Shown here: in pieces, positions 34,248-41,941 of the stretch
How positions within the stretch are numbered: the first letter of the stretch is position 1
Layout: each line of letters starts with the position of its first letter
Assembly (NCBI RefSeq): GCF_020099395.1
Contig: NZ_CP083590.1
Span: 2,666,001-2,730,000, forward strand
Direction: 5' to 3'
From: Streptomyces mobaraensis
Lineage (GTDB): Bacteria > Actinomycetota > Actinomycetes > Streptomycetales > Streptomycetaceae
Length of the DNA stretch: 64,000 bases
Translations under genes and position numbers: made by a program
The notes under the pieces: generated by a model
Database searches by the model: none
Told to the model about the DNA's origin: nothing
Seen by the model: only the letters and a program-made list of their open reading frames with translations

Positions 34248-35516
34248 ATGAGCGAGCCGGAACCACGGCATCCGGGGACGGGACGGATGTGCACCAGGGA
34301 ATCCCCCGTGTCCGGGAATTCCGCCGGGCCGGGATCACCCGCCGGCGCGCTTTTCGACCCGCTTTCCCCGGCCTTTCTCCAGGACCCCTATCAGGTCTAT
34401 ACCAAGTTGCGGCAGGAGGACCCGGTCCACCGTCATCCGGAATCCGGGCTCTGGGTGATATCCCGCTACGAGGACTGCCTGACGGTGCTCCGCGACGACG
34501 CGCTGTTCACCGCCGACCCGCGCCGGCTGCGGGACGCAGGAGCGCTCGGGCCGGAGCGGGCCGGCACGCTCGCGCCGGAGGAGCGGGCGCCGGTGCGGGA
34601 GCTGCTGACCGACGCCTTCCGGGCGCAGGACTTCGGCCAGCTGGCGGCGGACGTACGGGAGTTCACCCGGCGGCTCCTGGCGAGGCAGGGGGCGCGGACG
34701 GAGACGGACTTCGTGACCGACCTCGCGATGCCCGTCGCCTCCTACGCGGCCGGGGCGCTGTTCGGCGGCGGCCTCGCGCGGCGGGACGGCTTCCTCGACA
34801 CCTGCCGGGACGCCGCCCGCGGCATGACGGCCGGGGCCACGCCCGAGGAGACCGAGGCGGGACTGCGTGCCCGGGCCCTGCTGGGCCAGATGCTGCGCGC
34901 CGAGTACCGGTACGCGCACGGCGGCAGCGACCGCCGCGGCGGCGTCCTGCGCTACCTGCGGCTGCACGAGGCCGAGCGCGCGGTCGCCCTTGAAGCGCTG
35001 ACCGGCGCGCTGTGCGCGCTGCTGTTCGCCGCGCTCAACTCGGGCCCGCGCCTGCTCGGCAACGCCCTGAACGCCCTCATCCGCACCCCCGGGGCCCTCC
35101 CCCGCCTCGCCACCGCGAACGGCCCCCGGCTGACGGCCGCCCTGAACGAACTGATCCGCTACGACAGCCCGTTCCAGGCCCAGGACCGGGCGGTGACCGC
35201 CGCGACGACGCTCGGCGGACGCCGCCTGGCCGCCGGCGACCGGGTCCGGGTGCTGCTGGGCTCGGCCCACCGGGACCCCGAGGTGTTCCCCCACCCCGAC
35301 CGGCTGGACCTCACCCGCACCCCGAACCCGCACTTCGCCTTCGGCCTCGGCCCCCACGCCTGCCTCGGCGTCCCCCTGGCCCTCCTCGAAGCCCGCGTCC
35401 TCCTCACCGAGTTCGCCACCGCCCACCCCGACGCCACCCCCGACGCCCCGGGCCGCCACGAACCCCACCCCACCCTCCGCGGCTTCCTCACCCTCCCGGT
35501 CGCCCTCGGCCGCTGA
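34248..35516 (+). CDS. Cytochrome P450, probable lanthipeptide tailoring enzyme
   Basis: 422 aa, starting at ATG 34248 behind AGGAGG. The haem-binding loop is FAFGLGPHACLGVPLAL with the ligand C372; the K-helix ExxR is ELIR (E301, R304) and is intact. The I-helix is unusual: where most P450s read AGxE/D-T, this one reads AALNSGP, so the conserved acid is Asn264 and the threonine is Ser265. It is a soluble class I bacterial P450 that would need ferredoxin partners encoded elsewhere. As the only tailoring gene beside lanABC, it probably hydroxylates or cross-links the precursor; the Trp, Tyr, His and Phe side chains are candidates. The last 200 bp are Pro/Arg-codon heavy on the opposite frames, but the protein frame is clear. 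Confidence 0.9.
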   Translation: MSEPEPRHPGTGRMCTRESPVSGNSAGPGSPAGALFDPLSPAFLQDPYQVYTKLRQEDPVHRHPESGLWVISRYEDCLTVLRDDALFTADPRRLRDAGALGPERAGTLAPEERAPVRELLTDAFRAQDFGQLAADVREFTRRLLARQGARTETDFVTDLAMPVASYAAGALFGGGLARRDGFLDTCRDAARGMTAGATPEETEAGLRARALLGQMLRAEYRYAHGGSDRRGGVLRYLRLHEAERAVALEALTGALCALLFAALNSGPRLLGNALNALIRTPGALPRLATANGPRLTAALNELIRYDSPFQAQDRAVTAATTLGGRRLAAGDRVRVLLGSAHRDPEVFPHPDRLDLTRTPNPHFAFGLGPHACLGVPLALLEARVLLTEFATAHPDATPDAPGRHEPHPTLRGFLTLPVALGR

Positions 35517-35520
35517 CACG

Positions 35521-35559
35521 CGTCAGGGGCTCCCCGGACCGGCCGGGAAGCCCCTGACG
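35521..35559. terminator. Strong bidirectional terminator closing the lanthipeptide cluster
   Basis: A 17-bp stem with one mismatch (CGTCAGGGGCTCCCCGG against CCGGGAAGCCCCTGACG) and a 5-nt loop begins 4 bp after the P450 stop. It separates the cluster from the convergent Opp operon 3. Confidence 0.85.
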
Positions 35560-35582
35560 AACGCGACGGGCGGACAGCGCGG

Positions 35583-36755
35583 CTACGCGGCGCCCACCAC
35601 CTGCTTCTCCTCCGCGAAGTGGCAGGCCGACTCGTGGGCCGCCGGGATCTCCTTGCCCGCGAAGACCTCCGGCACCGCCAGCAGCGGCACCTCCTCGGCG
35701 CACTTGTCCTGCGCCTTCCAGCAGCGGGTGCGGAACCGGCAGCCGGACGGCGGGTTGGCCGGCGACGGGACGTCACCGGTCAGGATGATCCGCTCGCGGC
35801 CCTCGCGGGCGTCCGGGTCGGGCACCGGCACGGCCGACAGCAGCGCCTGGGTGTACGGGTGGGTCGGGTGGTCGTAGATCTGGACGTCGGTCCCGATCTC
35901 GGCCATCTTTCCCAGGTACATCACGCCGACGCGGTCGGAGATGTGCCGGACGATCGACAGGTCGTGGGCGATGAAGATGTAGGAGAGGTTGAACTCGTCC
36001 TGGAGCTTCTCCATCAGGTTGACGACCTGCGCCTGCACGGACACGTCCAGCGCGGACACCGGCTCGTCGCAGATGATGATCTCGGGGTTCAGCGCCAGCC
36101 CGCGCGCGATGCCGATGCGCTGCCGCTGGCCGCCCGAGAACTGGTGCGGGTACCGGTTGATGTACTCCGGGTTGAGGCCGACGACGTCCAGCAGTTCCCG
36201 GACCCGCTTCCGGCGGTCGCCCTTGGGGGCCACCTCCGGGTGGATGTCGAAGGGCTCGCCGATGATGTCGCCGACGGTCATCCGCGGGTTCAGGGACGTG
36301 TACGGGTCCTGGAACACCATCTGGATGTTGCGGCGCACGGCCTTCAGCGCCCGCCCCGACAGCTTGGTGATGTCCTGGCCCTTGTAGAAGACCTCGCCCG
36401 CGGTGGCCCGCTCCAGCGTCATCAGCAGCTTCGCGACTGTGGACTTGCCGCAGCCGGACTCGCCGACGATGCCCAGCGTCTCGCCCTGGTAGAGGTCGAA
36501 GGAGACCCCGTCCACGGCCTTGACCGCGCCGACCTGCTTCTTGAACAGGATGCCCTGCGTCAGCGGGAAGTGCTTGACGAGGTTGCGCACCTGGAGGATC
36601 GGCTCGCCGCGCTCGACGGGCGCGTCGAGGACGGCCTCCACCTCGGCGGTCGTGCTCGCGTCGGCCACGTGCACGTCGGAGACGTTGGGCGTCGCGTCCA
36701 CGGCTGCGTCCTGCTCAGCGGACTTCCCGCCGGGCTTCTTGCCGGTCTCAGCCAT
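35583..36755 (-). CDS. Oligopeptide ABC transporter ATP-binding protein (DppF type), operon 3
   Basis: The 390-aa ATPase is longer than the operon 2 paralogue by an acidic N-terminal extension (residues 1-48, including KSAEQDAAVDATPNVSDVHV). The core has Walker [15 protein letters not shown], signature [15 protein letters not shown], Walker [15 protein letters not shown] and C-terminal [14 protein letters not shown]. The Walker B Ala-to-Cys change (CDEP) is tolerated in the family. It overlaps the DppD-type stop by 8 nt and is the last gene of its operon. Confidence 0.92.
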   Translation of the reverse strand: MAETGKKPGGKSAEQDAAVDATPNVSDVHVADASTTAEVEAVLDAPVERGEPILQVRNLVKHFPLTQGILFKKQVGAVKAVDGVSFDLYQGETLGIVGESGCGKSTVAKLLMTLERATAGEVFYKGQDITKLSGRALKAVRRNIQMVFQDPYTSLNPRMTVGDIIGEPFDIHPEVAPKGDRRKRVRELLDVVGLNPEYINRYPHQFSGGQRQRIGIARGLALNPEIIICDEPVSALDVSVQAQVVNLMEKLQDEFNLSYIFIAHDLSIVRHISDRVGVMYLGKMAEIGTDVQIYDHPTHPYTQALLSAVPVPDPDAREGRERIILTGDVPSPANPPSGCRFRTRCWKAQDKCAEEVPLLAVPEVFAGKEIPAAHESACHFAEEKQVVGAA

Positions 36756-37800
36756 GGATCGTCTCCTTCCAGAAGTGGCAGGCGCTCCGCCGGCCCGGCA
36801 GCGCCGCGCCGTCCGCCTCCGCCACGTCGTGCAGCGCCGGGATCTCCGTACGGCAGATGTCCTGCGCCTTGGGGCAGCGCGGGCTGAACGCGCAACCCGC
36901 CGGGATGTGCAGCAGGTTGGGCGGCAGGCCCTTGATCGCGTAGAGCTCCTGGCCCTTCTGGTCCAGGCGCGGGATCGAGTCGAGCAGACCCCGGGTGTAC
37001 GGGTGGGCCGGGCGCTTGTAGAGCTCGTGGACGGGCGCGGTCTCGACGATCCGGCCCGCGTACATCACCGCGATCTTGTCGGCGACGTCGGCGACGACAC
37101 CGAGGTCGTGGGTGATGAGGATGAGCCCCATGTTGAACTCCCGCTGGAGTTCGGCCAGGAGGTCCATCACCTGCGCCTGGACGGTGACGTCCAGGGCCGT
37201 GGTCGGCTCGTCCGCGATGATCAGGTCCGGCTCCAGGGCCAGCGCCATCGCGATCATGATGCGCTGCCGCATGCCGCCCGAGAACTGGTGCGGGTAGTCC
37301 CCGACCCGGTCCTTGGCCGCCGGGATCCGGACGCGGTCCATCAGCTCGATGGCCTTGGCCTTGGCGTCCTTCTTCGACAGCCCCTGGTGGATGCGGAACA
37401 TCTCGCCGAGCTGGTAGCCCACGGAGAGCACCGGGTTCAGGGAGGACAGCGCGTCCTGGAAGATCATGGCGATCTTCGCGCCCCGGAGCTTGCGGCGCTC
37501 CTCGGCGGACATCTTCAGCATGTCCTGGCCGCGGAAGAGTATCTCCCCCTTGGGGATCTTCGCCGGCGGCATGTCGAGGATGCCCATGATGGCCTGCGCC
37601 GTCACGGACTTGCCGGAGCCCGACTCGCCCAGCACGGCGAGCGTCTCGCCCGCGCTGACCGAATAGTTGACGCCGTTGACGGCCTTGGCCACGCCGTCCC
37701 GGGTGTGGAACTCGACGTGCAGGTCGCGGACTTCCAGCAGCGGCCCGGCGTCCGGGCCCTTCCGCTCGGGGGCGTCCGCCGTCTTCTCGATGGTGGTCAC
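36748..37800 (-). CDS. Oligopeptide ABC transporter ATP-binding protein (DppD type), operon 3
   Basis: The 350-aa ATPase starts at GTG 37800, chosen because GGGAGG lies 6 bp upstream on the minus strand and the sequence before it belongs to another frame of the permease. Walker A is [16 protein letters not shown], signature [15 protein letters not shown], Walker [15 protein letters not shown], and the C-terminal cysteine motif is GCAFSPRCPKAQDIC. It follows the DppC-type permease by 11 bp. Confidence 0.92.
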   Translation of the reverse strand: MTTIEKTADAPERKGPDAGPLLEVRDLHVEFHTRDGVAKAVNGVNYSVSAGETLAVLGESGSGKSVTAQAIMGILDMPPAKIPKGEILFRGQDMLKMSAEERRKLRGAKIAMIFQDALSSLNPVLSVGYQLGEMFRIHQGLSKKDAKAKAIELMDRVRIPAAKDRVGDYPHQFSGGMRQRIMIAMALALEPDLIIADEPTTALDVTVQAQVMDLLAELQREFNMGLILITHDLGVVADVADKIAVMYAGRIVETAPVHELYKRPAHPYTRGLLDSIPRLDQKGQELYAIKGLPPNLLHIPAGCAFSPRCPKAQDICRTEIPALHDVAEADGAALPGRRSACHFWKETIHG

Positions 37801-37811
37801 GTACGCCTCCC

Positions 37812-38825
37812 TCAGCGCAGCTTGGGGTCGAGGGCGTCGCGCACCGCGTCGCCGAGCAGGATGAACGCGAGCACGGTGAGGCTCAGGAAGCCGGCCGGCA
37901 TGAGCAGGGCGTGCGGCCCGTCGCGCAGGTCCTTCTGGCTGGCAGAGATGTCCACACCCCAGGAGACCGTCGGGTCCTTCAGGCCGATGCCCAGGTAGGA
38001 CAGCGTCGCCTCGGTGGCGATGTAGCCGCCGAGCGCGATGGTGGCGACGACGATCACCGGGCCGAGCACGTTCGGCAGGATGTGCCGGAAGAGGATCCGG
38101 CCGGTGCCCGCGCCGAGCGCCCGGGCGGCGGTGACGAAGTCCGCCTGCTTCTGGGTGATGACGGCACCGCGCATGACACGGGCGATCTGCATCCAGCCGA
38201 AGGCGGTCAGGGCGAAGGTCACCGTCCACACCGTGCGGTTGGTGAACGCCTGGAGCAGCACCAGGCCGCCGAGGAGCAGCGGGATGCCGAAGAAGATGTC
38301 GGTGATGCGGGAGAGGACGGTGTCGAGCCAGCCGCCAAAGTACCCGGCGAGCATCCCGATGATGCCGCCGACGACGGTGACCGCGAGGGTCACACAGACA
38401 CCGACGATGATCGAGGCCCGGGCGCCGTGGACGGTACGCGCGTAGACGCTCTGCCCCTGGACGTTGTACCCGAACCAGTCCGCCTGGAAGAAGTGCGACC
38501 AGTTCGGCCCGGTGAGGTAGTGGTTGCGCAGGTCGGCCTGGCGCGGGTCCACGTCGGTGAACAGCGTCGGGAAGGCGGCCATGAGGACGAGCAGGACCAG
38601 CAGGACGCCCGACGCCCAGAACAGCCAGCTGCCGCGCAGCTCGCGCCAGGCGTCCTGGCCGAGGCTGCGGGGCTTCTCGGACGACGTCTGCTTGTCGGCC
38701 ATGGTGGTGAGTTCGGCGGCGGCCGCGACGCTCGCGGCGGAGACGTCCGCGAAGCCGCCGGAGAGGCTGGGGCCGGTGCCCATGACCTCGCTGGGGGTCA
38801 CCTCGGGGGTCTTCTTGTCAGGCAT
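37812..38825 (-). CDS. Oligopeptide ABC transporter permease (DppC type), operon 3
   Basis: The 337-aa permease has a cytosolic tail (TPSEVMGTGPSLSGGFADVS), a first helix (LFWASGVLLVLLVLMAAFP), a loop and core helices. The coupling loop is seen in ADFVTAARALGAGTGRILFRH. The C-terminal LGDAVRDALDPKLR is shared with operon 2. It overlaps the DppB-type permease by 8 nt, the same overlap length as in operon 2, which supports a common ancestor for both operons. Confidence 0.92.
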   Translation of the reverse strand: MPDKKTPEVTPSEVMGTGPSLSGGFADVSAASVAAAAELTTMADKQTSSEKPRSLGQDAWRELRGSWLFWASGVLLVLLVLMAAFPTLFTDVDPRQADLRNHYLTGPNWSHFFQADWFGYNVQGQSVYARTVHGARASIIVGVCVTLAVTVVGGIIGMLAGYFGGWLDTVLSRITDIFFGIPLLLGGLVLLQAFTNRTVWTVTFALTAFGWMQIARVMRGAVITQKQADFVTAARALGAGTGRILFRHILPNVLGPVIVVATIALGGYIATEATLSYLGIGLKDPTVSWGVDISASQKDLRDGPHALLMPAGFLSLTVLAFILLGDAVRDALDPKLR

Positions 38826-39744
38826 AGCGGATCCTCGGGTCCAGGACTGCGTAGAGCAGGTCGACGACCAGGCTGCTCACGAGGTAGACGAGCACCAGGA
38901 CGGTCACGACGCCCACCACGGTGGCGCCCTCACTGGTGATGACGGCCTGGTAGAGCGTGTTGCCCACGCCGGGGACGTTGAAGATGCCCTCGGTGACGAT
39001 CGCACCGCCCATGAGCATGCCGAGGTCGGTGCCGAGGAACGTGACGACAGGAATGAGCGAGTTGCGCATCAGGTGCACCCCGACGACCCGGCGCCGGGGC
39101 AGGCCCTTGGCCACCGCGGTGCGGATGTAGTCGGCGCGGAGGTTCTCCGCCACGGTCGTCCGCGTCAGCCGGGTCACGTACGCCAGCGAGAGCAGGGCCA
39201 GCACGACGGCCGGGAGGACCAGCTGGGTGATGTCCTCCGAGTCCCGGACGGTCGGTGCCACCAGTTTCCACTTCACACCGATCAGGAACTGGGCCATGTT
39301 GCCGAGCACGAAGACCGGGATGGACACCACGATCAGCGTGAAGATCAGGACCGCCTGGTCCAGGATCTTGCCGCGCCGCAGCCCCGTGAGCACACCGAGG
39401 CCGATGCCGAAGATCAGCTCGATCACGAAGGCGAACAGCGCCAGCCGGATGGTCACCGGGAAGGCGTCCGCCAGCAGGTCGGACACGGGCCGGCCGGTGA
39501 AGCTCTGCCCGAAGTCGCCCTGCAGGAGACCGCTGAGGTAGTCCCAGTACTGCTGGATCAGGGGTTTGTCCAGCCCGTAGTCATGGCGCAGTTTCGCAAC
39601 TGTCGCCGGATCGGCCGCCTTCGCGCCGAACATCGCCTTGACGGGGTCGCCCGGCAGCGAATACACCATCAAGAAAATAAGCAGCGTGGTCCCGATGAAC
39701 ACCGGGATCATCTGGAGCAGTCGCCTCGCGACAAAGCGCCCCAT
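38818..39744 (-). CDS. Oligopeptide ABC transporter permease (DppB type), operon 3
   Basis: The 308-aa permease starts MGRFVARRLLQMIPVFIGT. The loop after helix 1 includes MFGAKAADPATVAKLRHDYG, and the coupling loop is ADYIRTAVAKGLPRRRVVGV. It lies 93 bp after the binding protein gene, and that gap holds a long hairpin (39765-39815) which may lower permease synthesis relative to the binding protein. Confidence 0.93.
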   Translation of the reverse strand: MGRFVARRLLQMIPVFIGTTLLIFLMVYSLPGDPVKAMFGAKAADPATVAKLRHDYGLDKPLIQQYWDYLSGLLQGDFGQSFTGRPVSDLLADAFPVTIRLALFAFVIELIFGIGLGVLTGLRRGKILDQAVLIFTLIVVSIPVFVLGNMAQFLIGVKWKLVAPTVRDSEDITQLVLPAVVLALLSLAYVTRLTRTTVAENLRADYIRTAVAKGLPRRRVVGVHLMRNSLIPVVTFLGTDLGMLMGGAIVTEGIFNVPGVGNTLYQAVITSEGATVVGVVTVLVLVYLVSSLVVDLLYAVLDPRIRYA

Positions 39745-39764
39745 CGTTCCTCCTGTCGCCGACG

Positions 39765-39815
39765 GGCCCAGCGGCCGCCGCCTGTTCCTCGTGGGAGGCG
39801 GACGGCCACTGGGCC
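39765..39815 (-). promoter_or_regulatory. Long intercistronic hairpin between binding protein and permease genes (operon 3)
   Basis: GGCCCAGCGGCCGCCGCCT pairs with AGGCGGACGGCCACTGGGCC, giving 18 pairs with one mismatch and one bulge, around a 12-nt loop. Such a structure 3' of a binding protein gene can stabilise its mRNA against 3' decay and partly terminate transcription, giving excess binding protein. Function is inferred from position. Confidence 0.7.
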
Positions 39816-39837
39816 TGCGTCACTGCAAACGTCCCGG

Positions 39838-41466
39838 TTACTTCTTGACCTCGACCTCGGTCCAGATCGCCTGGCGCTGGTAGTCGATCTTCACGTTCTG
39901 CACGCGCTTCGAGTAGCCGGCGACGGTGTGGTCGGTGAACAGCGGGATCGCCGGCATGTCCTCCATGAGCTTCTTCTCGGCCTCGAAGTAGCCCTTGTTG
40001 GCCTCTTCGGGCGTCTTGGCCTCGTCCGCCTTGTTCATCAGGGCGTCGACGTCCTTGTTGCTGTAGCCCATGTCGTTGGCGCCGGCACCGGTGCGGAACT
40101 GCTCGGTGACGAAGTTGGCGATGTTCGGGAAGTCCATCACCCAGGCCATACGGAACGGGTTGCTGAGCTTCTTCTCGGTGATCAGGTCACGCGACTCCTG
40201 GAAGGTGGACTTCGCGTCGGTCACGCACTCGACACCGGTGTTCTGCCGGATGTCGTTGCAGACCGCGTCCACCCACTCCTTGTTGGCGCCATCGGCGTTG
40301 TAGGTGATGGTCACCTTGTTGCCGGGGACGCCGCCGCCCTGCTTGATGAGGTCCTTGGCCTTCGCCGGGTCGAACTTGCAGTACTCGCCACAGGCGCCGT
40401 CCTGCCAGCCCGGGATGCCCTTCGGCGTGAAGCCGGTGGCCGCGTCCTTGCTGCCCTTGAGCGCGGTCTTGGCGATGGTCTCGCGGTCGATCGCCATGGA
40501 CAGGCCCTGGCGGACCTTGGCCTTCTCCGGCTTGCCCCACTCCTTGTCGTAGAGCGGGAAGCCGATGTTGGTGTTGCCGCCGTACGGCTGGCTGATGGCG
40601 CGCTTGCCGAGGTCCTGCTGGAACTTGCCCACCTGCGAGTTGGGCACCTGGTACATGATGTCGATCTTGTCCGACAGCAGTTCCGCGTAGGCCGCGTCGT
40701 CCTTGCTGAAGAACTTGAAGTCGATGCCGCCGTTCTTGGGCTTGTCGTCACCCTTGTAGTCGGCGAACTTACGGACCTTCAGCTCGACCTTGTGGGCCCA
40801 GGAGCCCTCCATCTTGTACGGGCCGTTGCCGATGGGGTGCTCGCCGAAGGCCTTGGGGTCCTTGTAGAACGCCTCGGGCAGCGGGAAGAAGGCGTCGTAG
40901 TACAGCCGCTGCTTGAAGGTGGAGACAGGACGCGAGAGCTCGATGGTGAACTCGTTGTCGTTGACGACCTTCAGGCCCGACATCGCGTCGGCCTTGGGGT
41001 CGCCCTTCTCCGGGTGGACGTCCTCGTAGCCCTTGATGGCCTCGTACCAGGAGGAGTTGAGCTGCGCGTTCTTGGCGTTCGCGGCCCAGTTCCACGCCTT
41101 GACGAAGGAGTTCGCGGTGACCGTCTCGCCGTTGTGGAACTTCCAGCCCGGCTTCAGCTTGACGGTGTAGTGCTGGTTGTCAGTGGTCTCGACGCTCTGC
41201 GCCTGTGCCATCTGCAGCTTGTTGTCGATGTCGAAGGTGACCAGGCCGCGGAACATGTTGGCCATCATGTAGTGGCCGCCGACCTCGTTGGTGTTGGTCG
41301 GGATGAGCCCGCGCTGCGGCTCGGTGTTGTAGTACGTGAAGACCCCGTTGGGGTCAACGGCCGCACTGCCCTCGTCATCGTCCTTGTTGCCGCCGCCACA
41401 GGCCGTCGCCGCCATCGCGACGACTATCGCACCCACGACCCACTTGGCGCTCTTGGCACCGCGCAT
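39838..41466 (-). CDS. Oligopeptide-binding lipoprotein (SBP family 5), operon 3
   Basis: The 542-aa lipoprotein starts at ATG 41466 behind GAGGAGGGA. The signal peptide is MRGAKSAKWVVGAIVVAMAA with lipobox ATAC; the linker is GGGNKDDDEG. The mature domain includes LIPTNTNEVGGHYMMANMF, WKFHNGETVTANSFVKAWN and a C-terminal EDMPAIPLFTDHTVAGYSKR. The codon usage is noticeably more AT-tolerant (many AAG/AAC codons) than the permeases, as expected for a highly expressed Lys-rich protein. It is the first gene of operon 3. Confidence 0.93.
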   Translation of the reverse strand: MRGAKSAKWVVGAIVVAMAATACGGGNKDDDEGSAAVDPNGVFTYYNTEPQRGLIPTNTNEVGGHYMMANMFRGLVTFDIDNKLQMAQAQSVETTDNQHYTVKLKPGWKFHNGETVTANSFVKAWNWAANAKNAQLNSSWYEAIKGYEDVHPEKGDPKADAMSGLKVVNDNEFTIELSRPVSTFKQRLYYDAFFPLPEAFYKDPKAFGEHPIGNGPYKMEGSWAHKVELKVRKFADYKGDDKPKNGGIDFKFFSKDDAAYAELLSDKIDIMYQVPNSQVGKFQQDLGKRAISQPYGGNTNIGFPLYDKEWGKPEKAKVRQGLSMAIDRETIAKTALKGSKDAATGFTPKGIPGWQDGACGEYCKFDPAKAKDLIKQGGGVPGNKVTITYNADGANKEWVDAVCNDIRQNTGVECVTDAKSTFQESRDLITEKKLSNPFRMAWVMDFPNIANFVTEQFRTGAGANDMGYSNKDVDALMNKADEAKTPEEANKGYFEAEKKLMEDMPAIPLFTDHTVAGYSKRVQNVKIDYQRQAIWTEVEVKK

Positions 41467-41818
41467 GGGTATCCCTCCTCAGGAGTCCACTGTCACCAGA
41501 TAGGAGGAACCGGCCCCTACGCGCTGACACCCCTGACAGCGCTCACAGGAACCGGAACCCCCGAATGTGCTCGTGAGCCCCCGCACTCCCCACAGCGCGT
41601 GACCCATTGACCCGAGCTAATGGCCCCACTATTGAGCACCGCCGCTCCTTAAACCACACTTACTGGGTCTCGCTTTGGTCACATCGATCACTGCCACATG
41701 CCCGAAATACGGACAAAGACGGCCCAGACAGACACGTACGAAACGGGCTGTTGACGCCACATCGGGAGGGGAGCGTCCGTTATCCGGACGACTCGTGCGT
41801 CGTGGCGCGAAAACACCG
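41467..41818. promoter_or_regulatory. Upstream region of Opp operon 3
   Basis: About 350 bp with no supported gene. It lies between the operon 3 start and the terminator behind typA and must contain the operon 3 promoter on the minus strand. It is AT-richer around 41620-41700 (ACTTACTGGG, TGGTCACATC). No confident -35/-10 pair or operator was found. Confidence 0.4.
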
Positions 41819-41854
41819 AGAGGCCCGGCACCCCTCGCGGGGTACCGGGCCTCT
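41819..41854. terminator. Terminator downstream of typA
   Basis: AGAGGCCCGG pairs with CCGGGCCTCT, extended after one mismatch by ACCCC/GGGGT with a TCGC tetraloop. It lies about 80 bp beyond the typA stop on the minus strand. Confidence 0.85.
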
Positions 41855-41901
41855 GCGTCACCGGACCGGGTCAGCGACGAACTGACGCGACGTCAGTGGT
41901 C

Positions 41902-41941
41902 CTTGACGCGGCTCAGCCGTGCTTGACGCGGCTCAGCCGTG
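41902..41941. repeat. 20-bp tandem duplication spanning the typA stop codon
   Basis: CTTGACGCGGCTCAGCCGTG occurs twice in direct succession (41902-41921 and 41922-41941), followed by a degenerate start of a third unit. The second copy contains the typA stop codon (TCA on plus strand at 41933), so the last codons of typA are duplicated into the 3' UTR. Confidence 0.85.
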
